Source of the DNA: an uncultured Dehalococcoidia bacterium
GTDB lineage: Bacteria; Chloroflexota; Dehalococcoidia; Lucifugimonadales; Lucifugimonadaceae
Assembly: GCA_913052475.1 (NCBI GenBank)
Contig: CAJXEJ010000017.1
Span: 1-42,670 of the forward strand
Direction: 5' to 3'
Length of the DNA stretch: 42,670 nucleotides
The position numbers and the translations under genes were made by a program. The notes beneath the pieces are model-generated. The model saw only the letters and a program-made list of their open reading frames with translations, did no database searches and was not told where the DNA came from. This document shows positions 8,364 to 17,202 of this stretch, in pieces (positions within the stretch are counted from its first letter, which is position 1; each line of letters starts with the position of its first letter).

Positions 8364-9335
8364 CTAGTTCAGGACTGCCCTAAGTTGGCCGGTGGTGATG
8401 TTTCCACCACTGGCAACCAAAACCACTCGCTTGCCTTTGAGTTGCTCTTTCATGTCGATCCCGGCTGCTAGCGAAGCGGCACCAGCATGCTCGACAAGCG
8501 TTCGGGTTGCTCGAACGTAGTGCTGGATCGCGGCACTGATCGCTGAATCCTTTACGAGAACGAACTCCTTCAATCGCTCGCGAAGAATTCCGATCGGTAA
8601 CGAATAAGCAGATTCGGTAGCCAGCCCTTCAGCCACGGTAGTCATCGGGTATGTTTTGAACTCTCCTGACTTCCATGCGTGATACGCCGCAGGAGCATCG
8701 GCAGCTTGAACGCCGATTACGTGAGTTAAAGGCGATAGGGAATCGGTGACGATACACGCTCCAGAAGCACCCGAACCAGCACCGATCGGCACGATCATTA
8801 CGTCAATTTCTGTGAGGTCTTCGTAGGTCTCAACAGAATATGTTGCCACGCCGGCGATGAGGGCCGGTTCGTTCGCCGCGTGGACGGCTCGCATGTTATC
8901 TCGTTCGGCAATTTCTGCGGCGCGTTCCTTCGAGCGTTCGAATACATCGCCATGGAAAATCACGTTTGCTCCGAGAGCAGCGATTGCACCCGCTTTTGCT
9001 GAGTTTGCTCCCTCTGGAAGAACGACCGTGCAAGCTGCACCAAAGGTGCGGGCTGCATACGCGATTGATTGACCATGATTTCCCGACGACGCAGTTACAA
9101 ATCCTCTATCTCGCTCTTCCTGACTTGTTTGCGAGACCAGATTGATTCCACCACGGACCTTGAACGCTCCGAGCAGCTGGAAATTCTCGTGCTTGATCCA
9201 AACGTCGGCATCTAGGAGTTCGGACAGCACGGGATAGTGCCGAAGCGGTGTACGGAGCACATGGTTTTCGATTGCCAGTCGTGCCTGCTGAATTTCTTCG
9301 ATTGTTGGTTCGACCAACTTTGTCGATTCGGTCAT
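8364..9335 (-). CDS. Threonine dehydratase-like PLP enzyme (fold type II)
   Basis: A 323-residue catabolic-type threonine/serine dehydratase or serine racemase homologue without a regulatory ACT domain. The PLP Lys is in GAFKVRGG (family SFKxRGA), the substrate loop is ASSGNHGQS, and a glycine-rich phosphate loop reads PIGAGSGASG (family GGGGLxxG). The C-terminus VVLVASGGNITTG completes the fold. It would convert threonine to 2-oxobutanoate plus ammonia, or act on serine or hydroxyaspartate. The ATG start follows GAGGA with 8 bases spacing. It ends 15 bases from the converging gene at 8348. Confidence 0.85.
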   Translation of the reverse strand: MTESTKLVEPTIEEIQQARLAIENHVLRTPLRHYPVLSELLDADVWIKHENFQLLGAFKVRGGINLVSQTSQEERDRGFVTASSGNHGQSIAYAARTFGAACTVVLPEGANSAKAGAIAALGANVIFHGDVFERSKERAAEIAERDNMRAVHAANEPALIAGVATYSVETYEDLTEIDVMIVPIGAGSGASGACIVTDSLSPLTHVIGVQAADAPAAYHAWKSGEFKTYPMTTVAEGLATESAYSLPIGILRERLKEFVLVKDSAISAAIQHYVRATRTLVEHAGAASLAAGIDMKEQLKGKRVVLVASGGNITTGQLRAVLN

Positions 9336-9408
9336 TTAGCGAGTCCTCGTTCTGGAGAAAATCATTGTGTTGTCCAAAGACCGAACGAAGGGTACTTGAT
9401 ATGGGATG

Positions 9409-9498
9409 GGTTGCGAGGGGGCGGTGCCACAGTGTTGAAGCAACCTCTGGAGCATTTTCAGGAGTAACCTTCGCCTAGATGCGCCCCAACTGTGGGCG
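9409..9498 (+). promoter_or_regulatory. Possible structured leader of the MFS pair
   Basis: The 184 bases before the first tandem MFS gene contain GGTTGC (9409-9414) pairing with GCAACC (9440-9445) around a G-rich loop. Next comes a CGCCC/GGGCG stem (9482-9486 and 9494-9498) followed by TCTTCTTCATTT. The layout resembles a leader with a terminator-like stem just before the start codon. I do not recognise a known riboswitch class, so this is tentative. Confidence 0.25.
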
Positions 9499-9519
9499 TC
9501 TTCTTCATTTGGAAGCGAA

Positions 9520-10821
9520 TTGGCAGTTCAGGATCCAACCGACAACAAAGGTGATATCGCTGAGGAAGCTCAGTCGGAAGTGCGCGCTCCGAAATTCGGC
9601 GTAGTAGGACGTATTTTCGTTCACACTTTCGAGTCGATTATTGCCAATCGTGATTTTCGGATGCTCTGGTTCGGCATGGTTCTTTCCATGGGGGGATTCC
9701 AGATGCAGATGGTCGCACGTGGAATCCTCGCCTACGAAATGACTGACGATGCCTTGATTACTGGGCTAATAGGGCTTGGATTTGCGCCTAGCCTGTTGGT
9801 GGTCTCGATCTGGGGTGGAGTTCTCGGCGACAGGATGGAACGACGGACACTGATCCAAGCGTCACAGGCAGCCAATGGACTGCTTGCTGGTCTAGTAGGT
9901 GTGCTTTTGTTCACCGACAGCCTTGCCTGGGGACATTTGCTTGGAGTATCGGTCGCACAGGGAGCTATGTTCGCTCTCCAGATGCCCGCCCGCCAAGCCG
10001 CGATACCTTCACTGGTAGGAAAAAATCAACTGCCGAACGCGTTTGCGCTAAATGCGATGGCAATGAGCATGATGACGCTAATTGCCCCCGCGCTGGCAGG
10101 TGTGCTCTACGAGGTAATCGGGCCTAAAAACGTTTATGTGATCGTTTGTGCCGTGATGCTCATTGCCGTTATTTTTACTTCGCTAGTGCCGAAGATGCCA
10201 CCGCCATCAGTGGTGGCGCAATCCGTGCTGGAAAACATCCTTGAAGGATTCAGGTACATCGGTCAGAACAAACTCATCTTGAACATCATGATCTACAGCG
10301 TGATTGTCGCATTGCTCTCGATGCCGTTCAGAATGCTAGTTCAGGTATACGCCAAAGATGTTTACGGATCGGAGCCTTCCGAAGTTGGAATGCTTCTGAC
10401 AGCTCTCGGGCTTGGTGGATTGGTTGGCACTGTTTCGATCGCAAACCTACGGGAAGGTCACTATCGCGGTTGGATCGTGCTGATAGGAGCGCTGATCGCA
10501 AGTGCATCTCTCGGCCTGATAGTTGCCGTACCTGTGTATTTCGCCGGTGTTCTCGGGATGGTCGGAATGGGATTAGCTGAACAGGCTCGTTGGGCGCTTG
10601 GGCAGAGCTTAATGATGGAGAACACGTCAGATCAGTACCGAGCGCGGGTAATGAGCGTGCTGATGATGACATTCGGCCTGATGCCGATTGGAATGGTTCC
10701 GCTTGGATACGCTATGAAAGAGTACGGAGCACGACCACCTGTGGCTTGGACTTCGATTGCGCTCCTTACGGTTGCGGTGCTCTCGATATTCTTGATGCCA
10801 CAATTACGGCGTATTAAGTAA
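9520..10821 (+). CDS. MFS transporter, tandem copy 1
   Basis: A 433-residue major facilitator with about 12 transmembrane segments after a 35-residue charged cytosolic N-terminus. DFRMLWFGMVLSMGG begins helix 1, and GGVLGDRMERRTL is the loop 2-3 motif. It belongs to the EntS/MFS_3 exporter group, and its substrate cannot be deduced. The following gene is a clear paralogue sharing FRxLWFGM, QMxARG, DRxxRxxxIQ, MPARQAAI and RARVMSV-type motifs in the same order. The TTG start follows GGAAG with short spacing. Confidence 0.8.
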   Translation: MAVQDPTDNKGDIAEEAQSEVRAPKFGVVGRIFVHTFESIIANRDFRMLWFGMVLSMGGFQMQMVARGILAYEMTDDALITGLIGLGFAPSLLVVSIWGGVLGDRMERRTLIQASQAANGLLAGLVGVLLFTDSLAWGHLLGVSVAQGAMFALQMPARQAAIPSLVGKNQLPNAFALNAMAMSMMTLIAPALAGVLYEVIGPKNVYVIVCAVMLIAVIFTSLVPKMPPPSVVAQSVLENILEGFRYIGQNKLILNIMIYSVIVALLSMPFRMLVQVYAKDVYGSEPSEVGMLLTALGLGGLVGTVSIANLREGHYRGWIVLIGALIASASLGLIVAVPVYFAGVLGMVGMGLAEQARWALGQSLMMENTSDQYRARVMSVLMMTFGLMPIGMVPLGYAMKEYGARPPVAWTSIALLTVAVLSIFLMPQLRRIK

Positions 10822-10872
10822 CGCCTTTTCGATTGGTCGATCACGACCCCGCCAAATTACCAGTTATAAAAC

Positions 10873-12144
10873 TTGTCAGAATCCAAACCTGCATCAGCCA
10901 CAAAATCCCACGAGTCGAGGTTCGCGGGGCGGAAGAATTCGGTTTTAGCAAGAACATTTTCATCGCTTGGCCAATCCGGTTTTCGGCACCTCTGGTTCGG
11001 CATGTTGCTGCTGATGGCAGCAGTGAATATCCAGATGCTCGCTCGTGGATATCTGACGTGGGAACTGACGAAATCTCCGATAGCAGTAGTCGTTGTGGGT
11101 GCCGGGTTTGCACCGCCAATCCTGCTTCTTTCACTTTACGGAGGGGCCGTTGCAGATCGGATATCCCGCAAACGGATCATCCAATTGGGGCAGGTCGGAA
11201 TGCTCGCGATAATTCTGTTCGTCGGCCTGTCAATCTCGACGAACACCATTACGGTCTACCATCTTGTCGGTGCATCGGTCGCTCAAGGATCGATTTGGGC
11301 TTTCCTGATGCCAGCGCGACAGGCGATAATTGGTCAACTGGTCGACGAAGATCATCTGACGAACGCTGTAGCTCTCAACGCCTCTGGTATGTCGCTGATG
11401 ACGGTCGCAGCACCCGGAATCGGTGGATTGATTTACGGTCTATCTGGACCGGCAACTACCTACTACGTGATGGCCGGGCTGACGGTGATCGCTCTTTTCC
11501 TCACAAGCTGGGTTCCGGGTATGGCACCAGTCACCCACGCGAAGCGCCGAATGTGGGGAGATATCAAGGAAGGGTTGGTCTACACTAGGCACAATCGAAC
11601 GGTGTTGGTGCTGTTGCTTGTTGCGCTCAGTACCGCATTGTTGGCGATGCCGTTCAGGACCCTGCTCCCAGTTCAGATTGAAGAAGTATTTGAGATGGAA
11701 GTTGAGGCACTGGGCTTGCTGCTCAGTATGATCGGGGTGGGAGCACTTATCGGCTCACTGGTCATCGCCGGTCTCTCAAAAAACAACCATCGAGGCTGGA
11801 TTCTGTTGGTAACCAGCATGCTCTCCGGTGTTGCTATTCTTCTCGCTGCTGCGACCACTTCTTACTACGTTGCCGTGGTAGTTATGGTATTTCTGGGACT
11901 GGGAGATTCGGGGCGCCGGGCACTCAACTCCTCGCTCATCATGGAGCAGACTGATGAAGAGCATCGCGGTCGCGTGATGGGTGTTTACATGATGAATTTC
12001 GGTTTGATACCGCTCGGTGCGATTCCGCTTGGTTTCGTCACTTCGTTTCTGGACGTTCGAGTGGCATTTGCTATTGCCGGTGGTGGACTACTGGCCGCGG
12101 CTCTCGGCTACACCATTTTCACCGATAGAGTTCGACGGCTGTAG
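10873..12144 (+). CDS. MFS transporter, tandem copy 2
   Basis: A 423-residue paralogue of the preceding transporter, separated by 51 bases. Helix 1 starts at FRHLWFGMLLLMAAVN. The loop motif is GGAVADRISRKRI, and MPARQAIIGQLV and HRGRVMGVYMM match copy 1 positions. Together the pair looks like an old tandem duplication. The two could be independent exporters, or a heterodimer as in some paired drug exporters, though MFS proteins normally work singly. The TTG start has no good ribosome binding site, so translation may depend on copy 1. Confidence 0.8.
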   Translation: MSESKPASATKSHESRFAGRKNSVLARTFSSLGQSGFRHLWFGMLLLMAAVNIQMLARGYLTWELTKSPIAVVVVGAGFAPPILLLSLYGGAVADRISRKRIIQLGQVGMLAIILFVGLSISTNTITVYHLVGASVAQGSIWAFLMPARQAIIGQLVDEDHLTNAVALNASGMSLMTVAAPGIGGLIYGLSGPATTYYVMAGLTVIALFLTSWVPGMAPVTHAKRRMWGDIKEGLVYTRHNRTVLVLLLVALSTALLAMPFRTLLPVQIEEVFEMEVEALGLLLSMIGVGALIGSLVIAGLSKNNHRGWILLVTSMLSGVAILLAAATTSYYVAVVVMVFLGLGDSGRRALNSSLIMEQTDEEHRGRVMGVYMMNFGLIPLGAIPLGFVTSFLDVRVAFAIAGGGLLAAALGYTIFTDRVRRL

Positions 12145-12254
12145 CCACCTGTGGACAGTATGCGAGCCTCCGAGTACTGGGCGGCAAGTAAACTTCATTT
12201 CTCGCGTTACGAACTGTGCCGAATGCACAAGAATTACTGAGTTCCGCCGATCAC

Positions 12255-14042
12255 ATGCCCATACAGGTACTAAGTGACGATCTAGCTTCCCGCATTGCCG
12301 CCGGGGAAGTGATCGAACGCCCGGCATCGGTCGTGAAAGAGCTGCTCGAAAATTCTCTCGATGCCGGCTCAACCCGCATTGATGTCAACATCCTTGGCGG
12401 CGGTGCGCAACTGATATCGGTTGTCGACAACGGGCAGGGTATCCCGGCTGATGAACTGGCAGCTGCCTTCGAGCGATTTGCTACTTCGAAAATTGACGAA
12501 TCGTCTGATCTAATTGCGATTGAGACGCTTGGATTTCGTGGGGAAGCTCTCCCGTCGATCGCATCGGTCGCAAGGGTTGAGGCGGTATCGAAACATGCTG
12601 ATTCGAGTGTTGGCGCAAAATATCTCGTTGATTTCGGGAAAGCAAATACAGTGGAGCCGGCAGGCGCACCGCAGGGAACCCGGATCGAAGTAGCAGGGCT
12701 ATTCAAAAACGTTCCTGCCCGACTGAAATTTCTCGGATCTGCCGGTCGGGAATTGTCCCAGATCCAGTCGATGCTGTCTTCTCTCGCACTGGTTTATCCG
12801 CAGGTCGCATTTAGCTTGAACGCTGATGGTCGAGAACGGGTTCGCACAATCGGATCGGGAAAACATGTTGACGCTGTTTCCGGGATTTATGGCGCGACAA
12901 TCGCCGAACAAATGCTGGAGCTTGAGCCCGATGATGCCGCAGCCTTCGCGGTGGATGGTCTGGTCAGTTCACCATCGCTGAATCGATCGAATCGCACATA
13001 CGTGACCATCTCAGTAAATGGGCGCTGGATACAGTCGAGACGACTTTCGTATGCGATCGAACAGGCTTACCACGGATTCCTGCCGGACCGACGTTTTCCG
13101 ATAGCCATTGCGAGAATTACTGCACCGCTAGGTGATGTTGACGCTAACGTTCATCCCGCCAAGGCTGAGGTGCGGTTTCTTCGGGAGAATCTCGTTTATT
13201 CAGTCGTGCAACGAGCAGTGCGTGGTGTTCTTTCGGCGTCCGCACCGGTTCATGGACTGGGTTTTGGGAGAGTTTCGGAATCGATCGGGTTATTGCGAGC
13301 CCCGAGCCGGTCGGAGGGCTCATCTTCAGTAACACCATCCACCTCAACGGGATTTTCTCAGTGGCCTGATCCATCGGCGATTGTAGAGCAATCTCGATTG
13401 CCAGAGGCGCAGACTGATGTTTTAGCAGCTGGTGGCCCAACAAGCACTCCGAAAGAAATATTGCCGATCCTTCGGGTTATTGGACAGGCACACGAAACCT
13501 ACATTCTTGCCGAAGGGCCCGAAGGCGTTTATCTGGTGGATCAGCACGCCGCTCACGAGCGTGTGATGTATGAGAGAGTGCAAGAGCGATTCGATAAGAA
13601 CGTATCTGAATCGCAACCCTTGCTTGAACCAGCGCCCGTCGATCTCGCCCCCGGCGCAATGAACATGGTTCATGAGCACCTTGAGGAGTTGAACAGGGTT
13701 GGATGGGGTGTTGAAGAGTTCGGCACAAACAGCCTTATTGTGAGAAGTGTTCCGGGAGCGTTAGCCACGAGGGCCAACGGAGACGGGACGGGACAGGTGT
13801 TCATTCGAGTTCTCGATGAACTCAGCGAGGGTGGCACCGGTGAAACTTGGCGGAACAGGATGCTGGCGACGATCGCCTGCCATTCATCAATACGAGCTGG
13901 GCAGGTGCTTTCGACGGACGAGTGTAAGAACCTGATACGGGAACTTGAACAGACTGAAAGACCGAACACGTGCCCGCACGGTCGTCCGACCATCGTGCAG
14001 TTGAATGTGAACGATCTTGAACGGGAGTTCAAGCGACGCTAG
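12255..14042 (+). CDS. mutL: DNA mismatch repair protein MutL
   Basis: A 595-residue MutL. The GHKL ATPase motifs are present: IAAGEVIERP and KELLENSLDAG (catalytic Glu), VVDNGQGIP, FATSKI, TLGFRGEALPSIASV and GTRIEV. A Ser/Pro-rich linker runs from about residue 335 to 405. The C-terminal domain carries the latent endonuclease motif DQHAAHERVMYE plus ACHSSIRAG and CPHGRP, so this is a nicking MutL of the kind found in bacteria without MutH. The start at ATG 12255 gives the family N-terminus MPIQVL; a GTG at 12216 would add 13 unlikely residues. No mutS is in the window. The end overlaps the opposing lactonase gene by 3 bases. Confidence 0.96.
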   Translation: MPIQVLSDDLASRIAAGEVIERPASVVKELLENSLDAGSTRIDVNILGGGAQLISVVDNGQGIPADELAAAFERFATSKIDESSDLIAIETLGFRGEALPSIASVARVEAVSKHADSSVGAKYLVDFGKANTVEPAGAPQGTRIEVAGLFKNVPARLKFLGSAGRELSQIQSMLSSLALVYPQVAFSLNADGRERVRTIGSGKHVDAVSGIYGATIAEQMLELEPDDAAAFAVDGLVSSPSLNRSNRTYVTISVNGRWIQSRRLSYAIEQAYHGFLPDRRFPIAIARITAPLGDVDANVHPAKAEVRFLRENLVYSVVQRAVRGVLSASAPVHGLGFGRVSESIGLLRAPSRSEGSSSVTPSTSTGFSQWPDPSAIVEQSRLPEAQTDVLAAGGPTSTPKEILPILRVIGQAHETYILAEGPEGVYLVDQHAAHERVMYERVQERFDKNVSESQPLLEPAPVDLAPGAMNMVHEHLEELNRVGWGVEEFGTNSLIVRSVPGALATRANGDGTGQVFIRVLDELSEGGTGETWRNRMLATIACHSSIRAGQVLSTDECKNLIRELEQTERPNTCPHGRPTIVQLNVNDLEREFKRR

Positions 14043-14881
14043 CAGAGTGGTGCACCTGCTACTCGGTGGCGGAACTCGTAGATCGAATCCTGATCAGCAC
14101 CGCAAACGAAGACGGTTTTCATATCGTCACCACCGAACGCCAGATTTGCAGGCGCCCAATTGGGCACGTGGTACAGATCTAGTAATTCACCCGAAGAGTT
14201 AACGTAAGCGATGGCTCGAATACCTGGCAGCGTTTGAAGGATGTTTCCATCGATATCGACGGCCATTCCGTCCGGATTTCCCGGCTCTTTGAAACGCCGT
14301 ATTAGCTGTTGGTCGAGCACCTGCGCAGACGGGCCGATTGTGAACGCCACTAGTCGTTGCGCACGGCTTTCGGAAACGTAAACCTGCGTGCCATTACTCG
14401 AAACCGCAATTCCGTTCGGGTAAGCAAGCTCGTTCGCAAACGCACTGACTTTCCCTTCGGGAGTGACCCGGTAAACCGGGCTTATTGCTGGGTCGGGCTG
14501 TGGGCGTCTGATCGGATCGGTGAAAAGAAGATCGCCGTTCGGTAGGAAACATAGATCGTTTGGGCCACCGAGAGCGGTTCCCTCATATTCATCGACGAAG
14601 ACTTCGGTCTTGTTGTTTCGATCTATCCGTAAGATGGCCTTTCTGGCTGCATCAGCCACCAGCATTTCTCCAGACGAATTGAATACGAGGCCGTTAGGAC
14701 GTCCGTCGGTGCTGGCGATCTCAGCCAGATCTCCGTCCTTCGAAACGCGGATGATCGCAGCATCCTCAGAACTGACGAGATGCAGTCGGCCCTCTGAGTC
14801 GATAGCGGGTCCTTCTGGACCACGAACGCCGGAAACGAGTACGCGGAAATCGGGTGGGATATTTGTGAGGTCAGTTGTCAT
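14039..14881 (-). CDS. SMP-30/gluconolactonase-like protein
   Basis: A 280-residue six-bladed beta-propeller of the SMP-30/gluconolactonase/LRE family. These metal-dependent enzymes hydrolyse sugar lactones. The hallmarks are GPEGPAIDSEGRLHLV, GRPNGLVFNSSGEMLVAD, GGPNDLCFLPNGDLLFTDP, YPNGIAVSSNGTQVYVSES and GNPDGMAVDIDGN. The metal ligands Glu (EGP), Asn (PND) and Asp (NPDGMAVD) are in place. The ATG at 14879-14881 is chosen over an upstream in-frame start (14923) that adds 14 residues without family similarity. It is divergent from the TetR gene and shares its operator region, so TetR may also control it. Confidence 0.85.
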   Translation of the reverse strand: MTTDLTNIPPDFRVLVSGVRGPEGPAIDSEGRLHLVSSEDAAIIRVSKDGDLAEIASTDGRPNGLVFNSSGEMLVADAARKAILRIDRNNKTEVFVDEYEGTALGGPNDLCFLPNGDLLFTDPIRRPQPDPAISPVYRVTPEGKVSAFANELAYPNGIAVSSNGTQVYVSESRAQRLVAFTIGPSAQVLDQQLIRRFKEPGNPDGMAVDIDGNILQTLPGIRAIAYVNSSGELLDLYHVPNWAPANLAFGGDDMKTVFVCGADQDSIYEFRHRVAGAPLC

Positions 14882-14996
14882 TGGTTCTCGGCGAAGGTTA
14901 GACCTCGCCCAGTGTACGTACAACCGGCTTCGTTACAGCTTCTTCATTTACCGGGATTGCCGGGTTTGATCAGCAACATTAGAATGAGCACCTGCC

Positions 14997-15028
14997 AACC
15001 GACTGGCCGGTCGGTTAGCGACCAGTCG
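14997..15028. promoter_or_regulatory. TetR-type operator with nested inverted repeats
   Basis: The 20-base element AACCGACTGGCCGGTCGGTT (14997-15016) is palindromic apart from one mismatched pair per arm. Overlapping it, CGACTGG (15000-15006) and CCAGTCG (15022-15028) form a perfect 7-bp inverted repeat. The CCGACxGGxCGG-like core resembles known TetR-family operators. It sits between the divergent SMP-30 and TetR genes, 20 bases before the TetR start, where bound repressor would block the menaquinone operon promoter. Confidence 0.65.
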
Positions 15029-15047
15029 ATAACGCCGTTTTTTTATC

Positions 15048-15674
15048 TTGTCGGAATCATCTACACAGCAGCGAAGCCAAACTCGCGAACGCATACTCGA
15101 AGCCGCTGAAGCGGTATTCGCCGACAACGGTTATCACAATGCGATTGTCGATGAAATTGGCAAACGCACTTCGATGTCGAAGGGTGGTATCTACTTCCAT
15201 TTCCCAAGTAAAGAAGATCTATTCTTTGCGGTGATGGATCGATTGGCGAACAAACTGGTTCGAAGAACGGAAAAAGCGGCGGCAAAGACTGATTCCCCTC
15301 TCGAAGCAGCTGAAGCTGCACTCGAAGCGGTTCTTTCGGCTTTGTCGGTGCAGAAGCGTCTAGCCAGGCTACTGATCACCCAGGGCTACAGCATGGGTAA
15401 TGCGTTCGAAGCGAAGCGTGCCGAAATGTTTGACCGATTTGCGAGGGTGATCAGCGGACACCTCGATGAAGCCAAAGGGACAGGCCAAATCGGCGACATA
15501 AACACGGCACTGGCGTCACGGGTGTGGCTTGGTGCTGTCAATGAGATCGTGATCCACTGGTTGTTCTCGGGTGGGGCGACACCCAGAGACGCTGCCCCGG
15601 ATCTCAAGAAATTCCTACTGAATTCGGTGCAGGGTTCAACCACCATCGTTTCGAACGAGACCACAGCGCAATGA
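15048..15674 (+). CDS. TetR family transcriptional regulator
   Basis: A 208-residue TetR/AcrR regulator. The N-terminal helix-turn-helix reads RERILEAAEAVFADNGY, IVDEIGKRTSMSKGGIYFHF and PSKEDLFFAVMD (residues about 12-62). The all-helical ligand-binding domain follows. Its stop codon overlaps the mqnP start as ATGA, so it is the first gene of the menaquinone operon, and it probably binds the palindromes just upstream (autoregulation). The ligand is unknown; a hydrophobic quinone, isoprenoid or acyl compound is a guess from the genes it heads. The TTG start has no ribosome binding site, so the transcript may be nearly leaderless. Confidence 0.88.
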   Translation: MSESSTQQRSQTRERILEAAEAVFADNGYHNAIVDEIGKRTSMSKGGIYFHFPSKEDLFFAVMDRLANKLVRRTEKAAAKTDSPLEAAEAALEAVLSALSVQKRLARLLITQGYSMGNAFEAKRAEMFDRFARVISGHLDEAKGTGQIGDINTALASRVWLGAVNEIVIHWLFSGGATPRDAAPDLKKFLLNSVQGSTTIVSNETTAQ

Positions 15675-16555
15675 CCAATAACGCAGTACAAAGCGGTTTT
15701 CCCGGCTGGCGACGGTTGGCGTTGTTTCTCGAAGCGATCAAGTTTGAGCACTCTGTTTTTGCTCTCCCGTTCGCAATTCTGTCAGCGTTTCTTTCGGCGA
15801 ACGGAACTCCAGATTGGATAGGTTTGGCATGGGTGCTTTTCGCGATGGTAGGGATGCGGACGTTCGGCATGGCTGCAAATCGTCTGATCGATGCCGGTAT
15901 TGATGCTCGCAACCCTCGTACCGCTTCAAGGGCGATTCCCGCTGGCACGATAAGTCGAAAAGCTATGACTATTTACATGGCAGTAGCGGGATTGATTTTC
16001 GTAGGCGCCACTTCTCAGCTTGATCCGGTGACATGGGCACTCGCACCGATCCCACTAGCAGTGATGATCGGCTATCCGTATCTCAAACGATTTACCTGGT
16101 TCGCTCATTTCGGGATGGGTGCGGTGTATCTGATTGTTCCGCCAGCCGTTTCGCTAGCCCTTACCGGTACGATGCCGTTCGGATTTGTCGTAATCGGAAT
16201 CGGATCGATGGCGTGGGTTGCCGGGTTCGACGTGCTTTACGCTACCGCCGATTATGAAGTTGATCGTGAGCAGGGGCTTCATTCGATACCGGCTCGATTC
16301 GGGATACCGGTATCACTTGTCGTTTCAAGGTCGCTGCATGCTAGTTCGATCACACTTTTAGCGGTTGCCGGCGGGATCCTCGAAACGAAAGTGATGTATT
16401 TGGTTGGCGTTCTGGTGGCCGCGTTTTTGCTGGCCTATGAGCAGTCGTTGGTGTCATCCAGCGATCTTTCGAAATTGAACACGGCATTCTTCACGATGAA
16501 TGGTGTTATCGCTGTGGTGTTTGGTGTCTTCGTAGTTATTGGCGAGGTGATCTGA
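15671..16555 (+). CDS. mqnP: UbiA-family prenyltransferase of the futalosine pathway
   Basis: A 294-residue polytopic membrane prenyltransferase. The first Asp-rich motif NRLIDAGIDARN (NxxxDxxxD) and the second YATADYEVDREQG bind the magnesium-diphosphate of the polyprenyl donor. About eight to nine membrane helices are visible. In isolation it would be called 4-hydroxybenzoate prenyltransferase. Between a regulator and UbiX/UbiD/MqnE/A/C/D homologues it is best read as MqnP, attaching the isoprenoid tail to 1,4-dihydroxy-6-naphthoate. It starts inside the TetR stop (ATGA) and its own TGA overlaps the next ATG by one base. Confidence 0.88.
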   Translation: MTNNAVQSGFPGWRRLALFLEAIKFEHSVFALPFAILSAFLSANGTPDWIGLAWVLFAMVGMRTFGMAANRLIDAGIDARNPRTASRAIPAGTISRKAMTIYMAVAGLIFVGATSQLDPVTWALAPIPLAVMIGYPYLKRFTWFAHFGMGAVYLIVPPAVSLALTGTMPFGFVVIGIGSMAWVAGFDVLYATADYEVDREQGLHSIPARFGIPVSLVVSRSLHASSITLLAVAGGILETKVMYLVGVLVAAFLLAYEQSLVSSSDLSKLNTAFFTMNGVIAVVFGVFVVIGEVI

Positions 16556-17202
16556 TGGGCGTCTATGTACTTGGAATTGCGGGCGCCAGCGGCGCTCCAT
16601 ACGCACGACGGGTTCTCGAACAGATGCTGGTGGCCGGTCACGACGTCAAAGTGGTGATCACGGATGCAGGACGCAAGGTGCTTGAGGTTGAGGAAAATCT
16701 TGTTCTCACCGGCAACACCGAAGCTGATACGCCGGTGTTGCTTGAGTGGTCGCAAAGCGAACAATCGACTGATTCGGTGGAGATGTATCACCATAAGGAC
16801 GTAGCCTCGCCAATAGCGTCAGGTTCGTTCCCGTTCGATGGCATGGTAGTTGTCCCGTGCTCAGGCGGAACGCTCGGGCGGATTGCGCACGGTATTTCTA
16901 GTGGCCTGCTGGAACGCGCTGCCGATGTGTGCTTGAAAGAGCGTCGCCGACTGGTCCTCGTGCCACGTGAGATGCCTATAAGCCTGATCCACCTACGCAA
17001 TATGACCTCTGTAACCGAGGCGGGAGCAATTGTTCTCCCAGCGTCACCCGGCTTCTACCACAACCCGACCGGTATCGACGATCTGATCGACATGGTTGCC
17101 GGTCGAATCCTCGCGTCACTGGGCATAGAATCGCTGGTGATGAAACCGTGGTTTGGCCCAGAACCTTCGTCCTATTCTGACTCTGAAGAAGGAATCCATT
17201 AG
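16555..17202 (+). CDS. mqnM: UbiX-like flavin prenyltransferase
   Basis: A 215-residue flavoprotein that makes prenylated FMN, the cofactor of UbiD decarboxylases. The N-terminus VYVLGIAGASGAPYARRVLE is the FMN-binding start of the UbiX family. IASGSFPFDGMVVVPCSGGTLGRIA and RRLVLVPREMPISLIHLRNM carry the conserved Ser, Arg and Glu positions. The length is typical. Its one-base overlaps with mqnP (TGATG) and mqnL (TAGTG) suggest stoichiometric expression with the decarboxylase it serves. Confidence 0.93.
   Translation: MGVYVLGIAGASGAPYARRVLEQMLVAGHDVKVVITDAGRKVLEVEENLVLTGNTEADTPVLLEWSQSEQSTDSVEMYHHKDVASPIASGSFPFDGMVVVPCSGGTLGRIAHGISSGLLERAADVCLKERRRLVLVPREMPISLIHLRNMTSVTEAGAIVLPASPGFYHNPTGIDDLIDMVAGRILASLGIESLVMKPWFGPEPSSYSDSEEGIH

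Noticed and set aside
9237-9478. Two plus-strand reading frames upstream of the first tandem MFS gene
   Set aside because: They begin inside the antisense of the threonine dehydratase gene and have Cys/Trp-rich random composition.
12216-12254. Upstream GTG start for mutL
   Set aside because: It adds 13 residues that MutL proteins lack; the ATG at 12255 gives the family N-terminus.
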